A DNA stretch of 32,329 nt from Streptomyces sp. DH5. GTDB taxonomy: Bacteria > Actinomycetota > Actinomycetes > Streptomycetales > Streptomycetaceae. Made by a program: the position numbers and the translations under genes. The stretch's first letter is position 1. Each line of letters opens with the position of its first letter. A model generated the notes under the pieces. It was given only the letters and a program-made list of their open reading frames with translations. It was not told the DNA's origin and did no database searches. Where the stretch lies: NCBI RefSeq assembly GCF_020873915.1, contig NZ_JAHWGP010000047.1:1-32329 (forward strand), read 5' to 3'. Shown here one piece after another: positions 16,085-23,553 of the stretch.

Positions 16085-16891
16085 TCACACGGGGCGGCGA
16101 ACTCGCGCCCCGGCTCGGTCACGGGCCGCGGGTGCGCCGTCCATGACCGCCACCAGTACGGCACTGTCGCCGAACTGCCAGACCGGCACGGCATGGGCGA
16201 AACCCGCCCGGCGCAGCAGCTCGGCGTGACGGCGCACCGTCACCCGCTCGTCGCCGCCGCTCCCGCCGTGGGCCGGCCGGCGCCGGCCGCGCTCGTCGAG
16301 CAGGTCGGCCAGTTCCGGGTCCCGGGCCACGGCGTCCCACCAGGACCGCCAGTCCTCCGGGGTACGGCCGCCCGTGCGCTCCGACCGGCGACGTCCCACG
16401 TGAGCGGTGAGGTCCGAGCACGGTTCCGCGTCCGGCGGGAAGTGATCCCCGTTGACGAGGACGCCGCCGGGGCGGAGCAGGGACGCGAGGCTGCGGTAGG
16501 TGCGCAGCAGTGTCGGTTCCGGCAGGTAGTGCAGTGCGGTCGTCGAGACGGCGGCGTCCAGGGGGCGTTCCAGTGCGAGGGCCTCGGTCCAGTCCTCCTC
16601 ACCGATGACGGTGTCGACGTAGCGGGCGGCGTCGGCGTAGTGCGTCCGCCCCAGCTCGAGCAGCAGGGGGTCCATGTCCGCGGCGACGATCTCGGCGTCC
16701 GGGAAACGGGCGGCGAGTCTGGCGGCCAGGGAGCCGGGGCCGCACCCCAGGTCGAGCAGGAGCGGCCGGGTGCGGCCGGCGGTGGCGTGCTCGACGACGT
16801 CCGCGATCACGGTGAAGCGCTCCTCGCGGTCCACCGCGTACCGCTCCTGCTGCCGTTCCCAGCGCTCCACCCATGCCCTGGCCGTCGCCAT
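16085..16891 (-). CDS. SAM-dependent class I methyltransferase
   Basis: A 268-residue methyltransferase from ATG 16891. Motif I is LLLDLGCGPGSLAARLA, motif II the acidic AADMDP, then STTALHYLPEP and LRPGGVLVNGDH. The N-terminal ATARAWVERWERQQERY helix is common in actinobacterial members of this group. A longer version from GTG 16945 is possible (268 to 286 residues) but has no ribosome binding site, and a Zur-like palindrome at 16961-16975 just upstream makes a separate promoter plausible. It lies 92 bp downstream of the class V PLP enzyme and 58 bp upstream of the carrier-protein start. The acceptor (O, N or S) cannot be told from sequence; in this sulfur-rich operon S- or N-methylation is a reasonable guess only. 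Confidence 0.85.
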   Translation of the reverse strand: MATARAWVERWERQQERYAVDREERFTVIADVVEHATAGRTRPLLLDLGCGPGSLAARLAARFPDAEIVAADMDPLLLELGRTHYADAARYVDTVIGEEDWTEALALERPLDAAVSTTALHYLPEPTLLRTYRSLASLLRPGGVLVNGDHFPPDAEPCSDLTAHVGRRRSERTGGRTPEDWRSWWDAVARDPELADLLDERGRRRPAHGGSGGDERVTVRRHAELLRRAGFAHAVPVWQFGDSAVLVAVMDGAPAARDRAGARVRRPV

Positions 16892-16960
16892 GCTCACGCC
16901 CATCGCCCGCGCCACCTCATCCGTCTCTCGTCCGTCCGTGGGCACGGACGAATCTACAGG

Positions 16961-16975
16961 TGGAAACGGTTATCA
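16961..16975. promoter_or_regulatory. Zur-like palindrome inside the biosynthetic operon
   Basis: TGGAAACGGTTATCA matches the remembered Zur consensus at 11 of 15 positions and keeps the dyad (TGNNAAC, centre, GTTNNCA). It lies in the 92-bp gap before the methyltransferase gene, about 70 bp from ATG 16891, in the same relative position as the two stronger Zur boxes. Zur control of the methyltransferase and carrier/reductase genes is inferred. Confidence 0.4.
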
Positions 16976-16983
16976 GTTGCCTT

Positions 16984-18210
16984 TCACGTCAGGGACGCGA
17001 GGACGGTCAGCAGACGGTCGATCTCCTCCACCGTGTTGTACGCGTGCAGGCTCACCCGTACCGACCCCTCCCGCCCGTCGGCGCCTGCCTGGCAGAGGCT
17101 GTCGGCCCGCACCATGAAGCCCTGGCTGAAGAGGATGAACCCGAGGTCGTCGGAGGGGATGTCGCGGTGCCGGAAGGTGACGATGCCGTGCCTGCGCTGG
17201 CCGGCCGGGAGCGCCGAGTCGGCGGCCAGGCTGGAGGGGCAGCCGAGGATCTCGTACGGCTCGAGGTGCCGCAGCCGGTCGGTCAGCCGGGTGGTGAGGG
17301 CGGCCGTCCAGCGCGCGATCCGCTCCGGTCCGGCCGCGTCGAGCCAGTCGAGGGCGGCCCGGAGCGACACGATGCCCACCGTGTTGGGCGTGCCCTGCCA
17401 GCCGGCCGGCCGGAACACCGGGCCCCGCAGGTTGCGCGCCCAGAGCGCTCCCGTCCCCGGGAGTGCCATCGCCTTGTGTCCGGAGAAGACCACGAAGTCG
17501 ACGTCGAGCGCCGGATCGTCGAGGCGAACGGGCAGGTGGCCGATGCTCTGCGCCGCGTCCAGGCAGATCGGCACCTCCGGGCCGACCGCCGCGCGGACCC
17601 GGTGCACGTTCATGTCACCGCCGTAGACGTGGTGGACGTGCGTGACGGCCACGAAGCGGGTCCGTGGGCCGACGGCCTCGGCGAGCGCACGATGGTCGTA
17701 GTCCCCGGAGACCGCCTGGTACGGCAGTGCCCGGACGCGGATGTCGGTGCCGCGCTCGGCCAGCAGCCGCCGGACTTCGAGCCAGGGGTCCAGATTGGCC
17801 CGGTGGTCGGCGTGCGGCACGAGGATCTCGTCACCGTCGGTGAGGTACGGGACGAGCCAGTCGCGGGCGACGGCGCGCAGCCCTTCGGTGGTGCCGCCGG
17901 TGAAGTGGACGGTGGAGCGGTCCGGTGCGGGATCGCCCAGGAACCCCCTGACCCTCTCCCGGGTCCCCTCCACCAGTTCCGTGGTCCGGTTGGCCCAGGG
18001 GTAGGTGCCGCGGCCCGCGTTGGCGTTCGACGTCGTGAGGTAGGTCTGGACGGCCTCCAGTACGGCCCGCGGCTTCTGCGACGTCGCCGCGCTGTCGAGG
18101 TACGCCAGTTCCGGATGGGCGGTGATGATGGGGAACTGTTCCCTCAGCTCCCGCTGCCAGGTCGCTTCCCCGTCGTCCTCCGTCGCGGCGAACGGGTGTG
18201 TCGCGCTCAT
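16984..18210 (-). CDS. Class V aminotransferase-fold, cysteine-desulfurase-like PLP enzyme
   Basis: A 408-residue SufS/CsdA-like PLP enzyme. The PLP lysine is in FVVFSGHKAMALPGTG, the pyridoxal Asp in ICLDAAQSIGHLPV, and the substrate-side His in HADHRANLDPW. A cysteine in the SufS catalytic-loop region (VRADSLCQAG, Cys373) supports desulfurase or C-S lyase activity rather than plain transamination, though the usual RSGHHC sequence is altered. ATG 18210 overlaps the stop of the cysteine synthase/rhodanese gene by 4 nt, so the two are co-translated. In this setting it could mobilise sulfur onto the neighbouring rhodanese domain for incorporation into a product. An alternative is a dedicated PLP enzyme acting on an amino-acid intermediate. 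Confidence 0.85.
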   Translation of the reverse strand: MSATHPFAATEDDGEATWQRELREQFPIITAHPELAYLDSAATSQKPRAVLEAVQTYLTTSNANAGRGTYPWANRTTELVEGTRERVRGFLGDPAPDRSTVHFTGGTTEGLRAVARDWLVPYLTDGDEILVPHADHRANLDPWLEVRRLLAERGTDIRVRALPYQAVSGDYDHRALAEAVGPRTRFVAVTHVHHVYGGDMNVHRVRAAVGPEVPICLDAAQSIGHLPVRLDDPALDVDFVVFSGHKAMALPGTGALWARNLRGPVFRPAGWQGTPNTVGIVSLRAALDWLDAAGPERIARWTAALTTRLTDRLRHLEPYEILGCPSSLAADSALPAGQRRHGIVTFRHRDIPSDDLGFILFSQGFMVRADSLCQAGADGREGSVRVSLHAYNTVEEIDRLLTVLASLT

Positions 18211-19544
18211 TCGCGCACCAGCGGTGCGCCCGCGTCCCGCCAGGCGACGATGCCGCCGTCCAGGCTCCGGACGTCGGGGTGCCCCATACGGGTGAGCAGC
18301 GCGGCGTAGCGGAGCGACTTCTCGCCGACCGGGCAGGCCAGCAGCACCGGTGCCCGCTTGCTGAAGGGGAGCCCTCCCCTGACCAGTTCGTCGAACAGCT
18401 CGTCGACGATGTTGAGCGACCCCTCGATGTGCAGGGCGGCGTAGGCGTGCGGGCTGCGCAGGTCGACGACGAGCGGACGGGGATCGCCCTCCGCGATCCA
18501 GTGCCGGGCGTCACCCACGCCGACCGACCGCGCCTCTGCCCGTGCCTCGGCATCGGTGAGGGCCGAGGCGGAGCGCCCCCTGCTCGCCATGCCCAGAAGG
18601 TCGGGACGGCGCCGGCGCACGTAGCTCAGGTAACTCTCCGCCCGGTCGCACACGATGAAGACAGCGGTCTCACGACGGCCCGACCCCTCCAACTCCGCGT
18701 CGACGTTCCGCAGGTGCCGCACCGCTCCGTGGTAGGCGGCCCCTCCGGTCGGTCCCGACAGCAGTCCGCAGCGGCGGATGAGGGTGAGCATCCCGTCGAT
18801 GGCCTCGCCGGAGGTCACCGACTCGATGGTGTCGTACGTCGTCGGATCGAACAGGCCGACCTGATGGACCTCGTCCATGGTGCGGATGCCGGGGATGAAG
18901 TCCGCCTTGTGGGCGACCAGGCCGAGAACCCGCACCTGCGGGTCGTGCTCGCGCAGGACCCTGGCGACCCCGGTCGACGATCCGGCCGTGCCCACACAGG
19001 CGATGAACCGGTCCGGTGCGCGCCCGTCCAGGTCCTTCACTATCTCGGGACCGGTGCCCACCGCGTGCGCTTCGACGTTGCGCGGGTTGAAGTACTGGTC
19101 GGTGTGCAGGTAGGTGCTCCCCGGGTCCGAGAGGGCGCGGTGGAAGTGGGTCAGCGGATCGTCCGTGTCGGTCGGGTCGAGGCACTCGCTCCGACCCGGC
19201 AGCTCCTCGATCTCGGCGCCGAGGAGCAGGAGCAGTTCCTTGATCTCCGGGACGCGCATCCGGTTGGTGACGCTCTTGAACCTGAGCCCGTGCATACCGG
19301 CCAGCAGGGCGAGGGCCTTGGCCGTGTTGCCGCTGGAGAGCTCCACCACCGTTCCGTCGCCGTCGGCCGCGCTCTCCAGGTGAGGGCGGGCCATGTGCCA
19401 GGCGGGCCGGTCCTTGACGGACCCGAACGGGTTGAGCATCTCCAGCTTCGCGTAGAGGTCGATGTGGCGCAGCCCGTGCACGGCCGGGTCGAGGCGCACC
19501 AGCGGTGTGTTGCCGATGGCTTCCGTGATGCTGTCGTACCTCAT
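18207..19544 (-). CDS. Cysteine synthase-like PLP enzyme fused to a rhodanese domain
   Basis: A 445-residue two-domain protein. Residues 1-310 are fold-type II PLP enzyme of the CysK/SbnA group: PFGSVKDRPAW with Lys44 as PLP lysine, the substrate loop SSGNTAKAL and the phosphate-binding GTAGSSTG. Residues about 340-445 are a rhodanese domain with active loop CPVGEKS (Cys404), expected to carry a persulfide. ATG 19544 follows GGGGGGAA and overlaps the stop of the Y4yA-like gene (ATGA). CysK/SbnA relatives do beta-replacement on O-acetyl- or O-phosphoserine to make cysteine or 2,3-diaminopropionate; the joined sulfurtransferase suggests a sulfur nucleophile delivered in cis. The fusion reads through cleanly. 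A CysK-like gene next to a Y4yA gene also occurs on the Rhizobium NGR234 plasmid (y4xP/y4yA, from memory), in a siderophore-like set. Confidence 0.87.
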   Translation of the reverse strand: MRYDSITEAIGNTPLVRLDPAVHGLRHIDLYAKLEMLNPFGSVKDRPAWHMARPHLESAADGDGTVVELSSGNTAKALALLAGMHGLRFKSVTNRMRVPEIKELLLLLGAEIEELPGRSECLDPTDTDDPLTHFHRALSDPGSTYLHTDQYFNPRNVEAHAVGTGPEIVKDLDGRAPDRFIACVGTAGSSTGVARVLREHDPQVRVLGLVAHKADFIPGIRTMDEVHQVGLFDPTTYDTIESVTSGEAIDGMLTLIRRCGLLSGPTGGAAYHGAVRHLRNVDAELEGSGRRETAVFIVCDRAESYLSYVRRRRPDLLGMASRGRSASALTDAEARAEARSVGVGDARHWIAEGDPRPLVVDLRSPHAYAALHIEGSLNIVDELFDELVRGGLPFSKRAPVLLACPVGEKSLRYAALLTRMGHPDVRSLDGGIVAWRDAGAPLVRE

Positions 19545-21037
19545 ACGGATGTTCCCCCCGGGTGTGTGATCGGCCAGTAGTCCTCGTCCGGGCACCAGCG
19601 CCAGGTGCCTCCCCGCCCCTCCACCGCGACCGTCCGCGCGACCGGCTGCCGCTGCGCGTGGTGGGCGTGGAAGTCCATCGCGTACCCGGCCGTGTTGACG
19701 AAGCCCAGCAGGTCGCCGACGCGCGGCAGCCGGGGCAGGAAGACCAGACGTCGGGTGATCAGATCGGCCTCCAGGCACAGATTGCCGACGAGGAAGACCC
19801 CGACCGGTCCCTCCTCGTCCTCCTCGGGCCCGCCGCGCGGCAGCAGGACGGGGTCCACGAGGACACCGTGCTCCTCCAGGCTCACGTCGCCTGCGTTCAT
19901 CCCGAGACGGACCAGGTACTGGCCGGAGTCCTCCCCCGTGGGCCGCACGTCCAGCACCCGCGCCAGCGACAGCCCGCACTGGTCGACCAGGGAGCGGCCG
20001 GGTTCGACATACAGGTCGTGGAGGTGTTCCAGGAGGAGAGTGGCCGACGGCCGGCCGAGGACCGGCGCGGGCAGCGAGAGCAACTCGTCGAGGTAGCCGG
20101 CACCGGCGGTGGGACGGTGGCCGGGATACAGTGCGGCCGTCCCCCGCACCGTGCCGCCCTCATTGCGCAGCCCATAGCCGTGACCGCGCCAGGTCAGGGG
20201 CGGATGCCCCCCGAGCACCGCCTCGCTCAACGCGGTGGTCCAGCGCTCCCACTCCTCCGCGTCGGCGACGTAGCCGACGCCGAATCCGCCGCCGATGTCG
20301 ACAACGCGCGGTGCCAGACCCCGGGCCCGGCACTCGTCCACGAACAGCACGCACTGCTCCAGGGCCCGGACCTTCTCCTCCAGGCCCGTGGTGTCCAGGT
20401 GGTAGGCGACACCGGTCAGCTCGACGGCGTCCGTGTGCCGCTCCAGTGCCGACATCAACGCCTCCGCCTCCCGTACCGGGGTACCGAAGCGGCTGCGACG
20501 CGAAAGCGTCCGGATGCCCGCTCCCCCGCGGCCGACGGCCGACTCGAACCCGGACAGGCGCACCAGCGCCTCGACACGGCCGAGCCCGTGCTTGCGCACC
20601 AGTCCGGCCAGGTGTTCCAGCTCGTTGACCGAGTCCAGGTTCACCGTGGCCCCCACCCGGGCCGCCAGCCACAGGAACTCCGGATCCTTGGGGCCGGTGG
20701 CCATGAGCCGGTCTCCGGTGAAACCACAGCTCAAGGCGTGCCGCAGCTCCTCCAGCGAGGCGACGTCGACACCGACGGCGGCCGGGCTCTCCGCCGACAG
20801 TCTCCGCACCAGGGCACTGGACCGGTTCGCCTTGTGCGCGAAGTACACCCGCCCCGCGAGTCGGTGACGACGGTAGACGGCACGGAAGCGGTGGGCGTTC
20901 TCGGCGACGACCTCGGGGAGGAGGACGTTGAGCGGGGACCCGAGGGCGTCGACGAGCGAGTGCAGGAAGGGTGCGGCCCCCAGCAGCGAGGCGAGCGGTG
21001 GATCCACTCTCGGCCTCAGGTACAAGGGCACATCCAC
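19541..21037 (-). CDS. Fold-type III PLP enzyme, Y4yA-like (decarboxylase/racemase fold)
   Basis: A 498-residue alanine-racemase-fold PLP protein related to diaminopimelate/ornithine decarboxylases. GTG 21037 is chosen: GGGGAGGGG ends about 6 bp upstream, whereas the longer frame (to 21163) has no such signal. The PLP lysine is in YFAHKAN (Lys69, normally YAVKAN), the glycine-rich phosphate loop is DIGGGFGVGY, and LYVEPGRSLVDQCG is the conserved EPGR segment. The C-terminal catalytic region reads GNLCLEAD rather than CESGD, so substrate and reaction may differ from true decarboxylases. This fits the Y4yA-like branch, whose activity I do not know. It is the first gene of the minus-strand operon. 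The remaining genes follow by 4-nt overlaps or short gaps, so its promoter probably drives the set. Confidence 0.85.
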   Translation of the reverse strand: MDVPLYLRPRVDPPLASLLGAAPFLHSLVDALGSPLNVLLPEVVAENAHRFRAVYRRHRLAGRVYFAHKANRSSALVRRLSAESPAAVGVDVASLEELRHALSCGFTGDRLMATGPKDPEFLWLAARVGATVNLDSVNELEHLAGLVRKHGLGRVEALVRLSGFESAVGRGGAGIRTLSRRSRFGTPVREAEALMSALERHTDAVELTGVAYHLDTTGLEEKVRALEQCVLFVDECRARGLAPRVVDIGGGFGVGYVADAEEWERWTTALSEAVLGGHPPLTWRGHGYGLRNEGGTVRGTAALYPGHRPTAGAGYLDELLSLPAPVLGRPSATLLLEHLHDLYVEPGRSLVDQCGLSLARVLDVRPTGEDSGQYLVRLGMNAGDVSLEEHGVLVDPVLLPRGGPEEDEEGPVGVFLVGNLCLEADLITRRLVFLPRLPRVGDLLGFVNTAGYAMDFHAHHAQRQPVARTVAVEGRGGTWRWCPDEDYWPITHPGGTSV

Positions 21038-21094
21038 GAAAGACCCCTCCCCGCCTCGGCCGGCCGACGCCGCCGTCGTCGTGACATTGGTTCG

Positions 21095-21109
21095 GGGTAG
21101 TCGTTTCCA
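21095..21109. promoter_or_regulatory. Weak Zur-like element upstream of the Y4yA-like gene
   Basis: On the minus strand TGGAAACGACTACCC agrees with the Zur consensus at only 9 of 15 positions but with the operon-internal element at 16961-16975 at 11 of 15. It lies 58 bp before the GTG start, where an operator would be expected. Reported as a weak candidate only. Confidence 0.2.
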
Positions 21110-21211
21110 GGTACATGCGCCGCTAAGCCTCACGGGGCAGCGGCCAGGGGTGAAGAGGGACAATTGACTTGAAGGCTCGCCCGCATGGCCTTTCGGTCAA
21201 GGGGCCGCGCA

Positions 21212-21325
21212 TCACCGTGCGGCAGCCGGAGACGAAGGTGAGCAGGCGTGCTGCCGGACCACGCGCTCGAGAGATTCCTCGCTCGCGCCCACATGAGTCA
21301 TCGCCCATTCGACGACCGTCGCCAT
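21212..21325 (-). CDS. Possible 37-residue small protein
   Basis: A short frame from ATG 21325 encodes MATVVEWAMTHVGASEESLE and then a basic tail. The first 28 residues look like a real amphipathic helix pair rather than the Arg/Pro-rich noise typical of empty GC-rich DNA. No ribosome binding site precedes the ATG and the frame is open upstream without a better start. It follows the DUF5988-like gene on the same strand. No family is recognised and it may be spurious. Apart from this and the weak element above it, the 21038-21460 stretch shows nothing. Confidence 0.25.
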   Translation of the reverse strand: MATVVEWAMTHVGASEESLERVVRQHACSPSSPAAAR

Positions 21326-21460
21326 CGAAGTGCCCGGCCCGACTCGCGCGCCATGGTGAGAAGGCCTTTCGTGGGGCGTCAGGTAGGTGAAGGAGGCCGG
21401 CCGGCGAAGGGGTGGACCCGTCGCCGCGGGGCCGCCACGCCTGTGATGACAGCGAACCGC

Positions 21461-21736
21461 CTACTCGGCCATGTAGGTCCGGTATATCCAGACGTAGACG
21501 CGCAGGGAACGGCCGTCGACGTGCCGAACCTCGGTGGTCGCCTCGAAATGCTCGTAGCGGTTCTCGACATGGAGCTTGATCCGGTCCGCGAAGTGTTCGG
21601 CCCGCTGGACCCGCAGGTTTTCAGGGATGTCCCTGCCGCCTGCCAGCAAGATGTCGGGCTCCGCAGGGCGACTGCCGTCACTCCGCAGGATGCGGTCGGG
21701 GTGGGCCTGAGCAGGGGGGAGGATGGTGCTGGTCAT
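21461..21736 (-). CDS. DUF5988-like small protein
   Basis: A 91-residue protein with ATG 21736 and AGGA 9 bp upstream. The C-terminal half has the pattern I associate with DUF5988: a basic stretch IKLHVENRYEHFEAT, then RHVDGRSLRVYVWIYRTYMAE, ending in an aromatic-rich strand plus A-E. The N-terminal LLAGGRDIPE resembles the family's LEGGPADLPE. Members are small actinobacterial proteins of unknown function, often near natural-product genes. A long leader (about 170 nt) separates it from a conserved promoter block at 21909-21968 that is also found upstream of the flavoprotein unit, so the two are probably co-regulated. Confidence 0.75.
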   Translation of the reverse strand: MTSTILPPAQAHPDRILRSDGSRPAEPDILLAGGRDIPENLRVQRAEHFADRIKLHVENRYEHFEATTEVRHVDGRSLRVYVWIYRTYMAE

Positions 21737-21908
21737 GTGCGAGTCCTCTCACGCAGGGGCGCTGTGAACAGGCGAACCGACAGAGGTGGGAGACGCGGCC
21801 AGAGTGGCGGCGTGCCGAGTGATCGGTGGTGCTGAGGTCCCGTGCGCATCGGCGCGCCGGGGGACGCGAAGGCCGTGGAAACGCCACAGGGAGCCGCCAC
21901 GACTTCGC

Positions 21909-21968
21909 TATATCGACCGTTGCCGAATCAAGACTCAGCTTGGCGTCGATCCAAGGCAGGTGTCAACC
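21909..21968 (-). promoter_or_regulatory. Conserved three-block promoter element, copy A
   Basis: Three short blocks (TATAT-n-GAC, CGAATCAAG-n-CTC, TGTCAACCA as read on the plus strand) recur with identical spacing 3,390 bp further on at 25299-25358, although the DNA between the blocks differs. On the minus strand this gives TTGACA, CTTGATTCG and an AT-rich box, in front of the DUF5988-like gene. It is likely a promoter with an operator. The related short repeat CAAG-N6-CTTG is centred here. Confidence 0.5.
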
Positions 21969-22272
21969 ACTTCTCGGAACTCAAGGAGGCCCGATCCCCG
22001 AAGGGCGGGGGCGGCGGTACCCGCAGAGCCCTCGGGCACGTCAAGGCAACGCCGTGAACGAGGGCAGCACAGAGCACCGCTTGGCCGACCTGACCGAAGG
22101 GGAGAAATCGGGGGAACGCACACCGCCGGCGGGCTGCCGATCACACCACCGCATCTCGAGCTCGCGCCGTACGGGCACGACTCACGGGCAGACAGCCGGG
22201 CAAACCCCGGCGGCATACGGCACAGCGGGAATCAGCCGCACACGGGCCTGGTTGCGCGGCGCCGGGCGCACC
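21969..22272. other. Gene-free stretch before the conserved promoter block
   Basis: About 300 bp between the end of arsR and the upstream edge of the DUF5988 promoter block. No gene, repeat or RNA is recognised; an arsR terminator would be expected here but I find no strong hairpin. Confidence 0.4.
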
Positions 22273-22626
22273 TCAGTCGCGGGCGGTGAGGAATCCGGAC
22301 AGTGCCGCAAGGACTGCGGGAGCGACCCGGTAGTAGACCCAGGTGCCGCGCCGCTCGGACAGCAGCAGGCCCGCTTCACGGAGCTTCCTCAGGTGGTGGC
22401 TGACCGTGGGCTGGGAGACTCCGACATCGGCGATGTCGCACACACAGGCTTCCCGGTCGGGGTGGGAGGCGACCTTGGAGAACAGGCGCAGCCTCACCGG
22501 GTCCCCCAACGCCTTGAACATGGCGGCGGTGACTTCCGCTTCCTCATCGGTCAGCTCGCGGTCCGTGAGAGACGGACAGCAAGGCGGGGCGGAGGCAGCG
22601 GCCGCCAACTGCGCTAGCTTCGACAT
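22273..22626 (-). CDS. arsR: Arsenite-responsive repressor ArsR (Corynebacterium type)
   Basis: A 117-residue winged-helix repressor. The recognition region is VSQPTVSHHLRKLREAGLL with wing SERRGTWVYYRV. Cysteines occur as a pair near the N-terminus (Cys16-Cys17) and as CVC at 61-63. This differs from E. coli ArsR (CVCxxC) and resembles C. glutamicum ArsR, where two adjacent N-terminal Cys and one Cys further on bind As(III). ATG 22626 is used. It is divergent from an SDR gene; two 5-N4-5 inverted repeats lie over its start and in the intergenic gap, and similar ones occur before the flavoprotein and PKS genes. It should repress these until arsenite or antimonite binds. Confidence 0.9.
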   Translation of the reverse strand: MSKLAQLAAAASAPPCCPSLTDRELTDEEAEVTAAMFKALGDPVRLRLFSKVASHPDREACVCDIADVGVSQPTVSHHLRKLREAGLLLSERRGTWVYYRVAPAVLAALSGFLTARD

Positions 22627-22633
22627 GCATCTA
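22620..22633. promoter_or_regulatory. ArsR-type operator over the arsR start codon
   Basis: On the minus strand TAGATGCATGTCGA, a 5-N4-5 imperfect dyad that spans the arsR ATG. It has the same form as the sites at 22673-22686, 25343-25356 and 25434-25447. Because it overlaps the start codon, binding could block either a leaderless transcript or elongation. Confidence 0.5.
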
Positions 22634-22668
22634 TGTTGACACCGGATCCCCCTCCTGCCAAGATCGCT

Positions 22669-22690
22669 TGATTAGATGAGTATCTAATCA
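22669..22690. promoter_or_regulatory. Perfect ArsR operator between arsR and the SDR gene
   Basis: TGATTAGAT-N4-ATCTAATCA, a perfect 9-4-9 inverted repeat, AT-rich against the background. It lies 16 bp before the SDR start codon and 43 bp before arsR, so one bound repressor can shut both divergent genes. Its core TAGAT-N4-ATCTA fits the 5-N4-5 pattern of the other sites. Confidence 0.8.
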
Positions 22691-22705
22691 TGAGCTGGGG
22701 GAAGC

Positions 22706-23491
22706 ATGACAGACGTGCGCACCGCCGATACGAAGGGGCCTGTGAGGACGGCCGTCGTCACGGGAGCCAGTAGCGGGATCGGTGCGGCAACCGCACGAGC
22801 ACTGGCTCGCGAAGGTTTCGAGGTCGTCCTGACCGCACGCCGGGCCGACCGCCTGGAGTCCGTCGCGAAGGAGATCAGGAACGACGGCGGAGCAGCCCGG
22901 GTCTTTCCCTTGGACGTGACCGACCGGGCTGCGGTGCTCGCCTTCGCCGAGCAGGTGCCGGCCTGTGACCTGCTGGTCAACAACGCGGGCGGCGCTTACG
23001 GGACGGAGCACATCGAGAACGCCGATCCTGGCGACTGGCGGTCGATGTACGAGGTGAACGTCGTCGGCGCACTGCACATGACGCAGGCGCTGCTGCCGAG
23101 CCTGAAGGCCTCCGGTGACGGGGTCGTGGTCGTCCTCTCCTCAACGGCCTCGTTCACCTGCTACGAGGGAGGCGGCGGCTACAGCGCCGCCAAGCACGGC
23201 GCCCACGTACTGGCCGAGACACTGCGTCTGGAGGTGTGCGGGGAGCCGCTGCGGGTCATCGAGATCGCGCCGGGGATGGTGCACACCGAGGAGTTCTCCC
23301 TCAACCGCTACCGCGGGGACCTGAGCAGGGCCGACGCCGTGTACACAGGCGTCCCCGATCCGCTGGTCGCCGAGGACGTCGCCGACGTGGTGACATGGGC
23401 GGTGACCCGGCCGCCGCATGTGAACATCGACCTCCTGGTGGTGCGGCCCAGGGCGCAGGCGGCGCAGCACAAGGTGCACCGCATCTCCTGA
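22706..23491 (+). CDS. Short-chain dehydrogenase/reductase in the ArsR regulon
   Basis: A 261-residue classical SDR. The cofactor motif TGASSGIG is at residues about 20-27, ARRADRL after beta-2 suggests NADP(H), NNAG follows, and the catalytic Ser and YSAAK (Ser-Tyr-Lys) are present. The C-terminal part HTEEFSLNRYRGD resembles the YdfG-type 3-hydroxy-acid dehydrogenases. ATG 22706 follows GGGGGAA. It is transcribed divergently from arsR over a perfect operator. It may reduce or oxidise a hydroxy/keto intermediate of an arsenic-containing or polyketide product; detoxification of carbonyls is the simpler alternative. Substrate unknown. Confidence 0.88.
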   Translation: MTDVRTADTKGPVRTAVVTGASSGIGAATARALAREGFEVVLTARRADRLESVAKEIRNDGGAARVFPLDVTDRAAVLAFAEQVPACDLLVNNAGGAYGTEHIENADPGDWRSMYEVNVVGALHMTQALLPSLKASGDGVVVVLSSTASFTCYEGGGGYSAAKHGAHVLAETLRLEVCGEPLRVIEIAPGMVHTEEFSLNRYRGDLSRADAVYTGVPDPLVAEDVADVVTWAVTRPPHVNIDLLVVRPRAQAAQHKVHRIS

Positions 23492-23503
23492 CACCGAACC
23501 GTG

Positions 23504-23548
23504 GACAGCGCGGTCGCCCACCCGGGCCGGGAGGGCGACCGCGCTGTC
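23504..23548. terminator. Strong bidirectional terminator
   Basis: A perfect 16-bp stem (GACAGCGCGGTCGCCC at 23504-23519 with its complement at 23533-23548) and a 13-nt loop fill the 62-bp gap between the convergent SDR and flavoprotein genes, so it can serve both. Confidence 0.88.
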
Positions 23549-23553
23549 GGTGC

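Noticed and set aside
14765-17626. 953-codon plus-strand open frame
   Set aside because: Antisense to the carrier/reductase, methyltransferase and class V genes, all with intact motifs; Arg/Gly/Gln-rich translation without domains.
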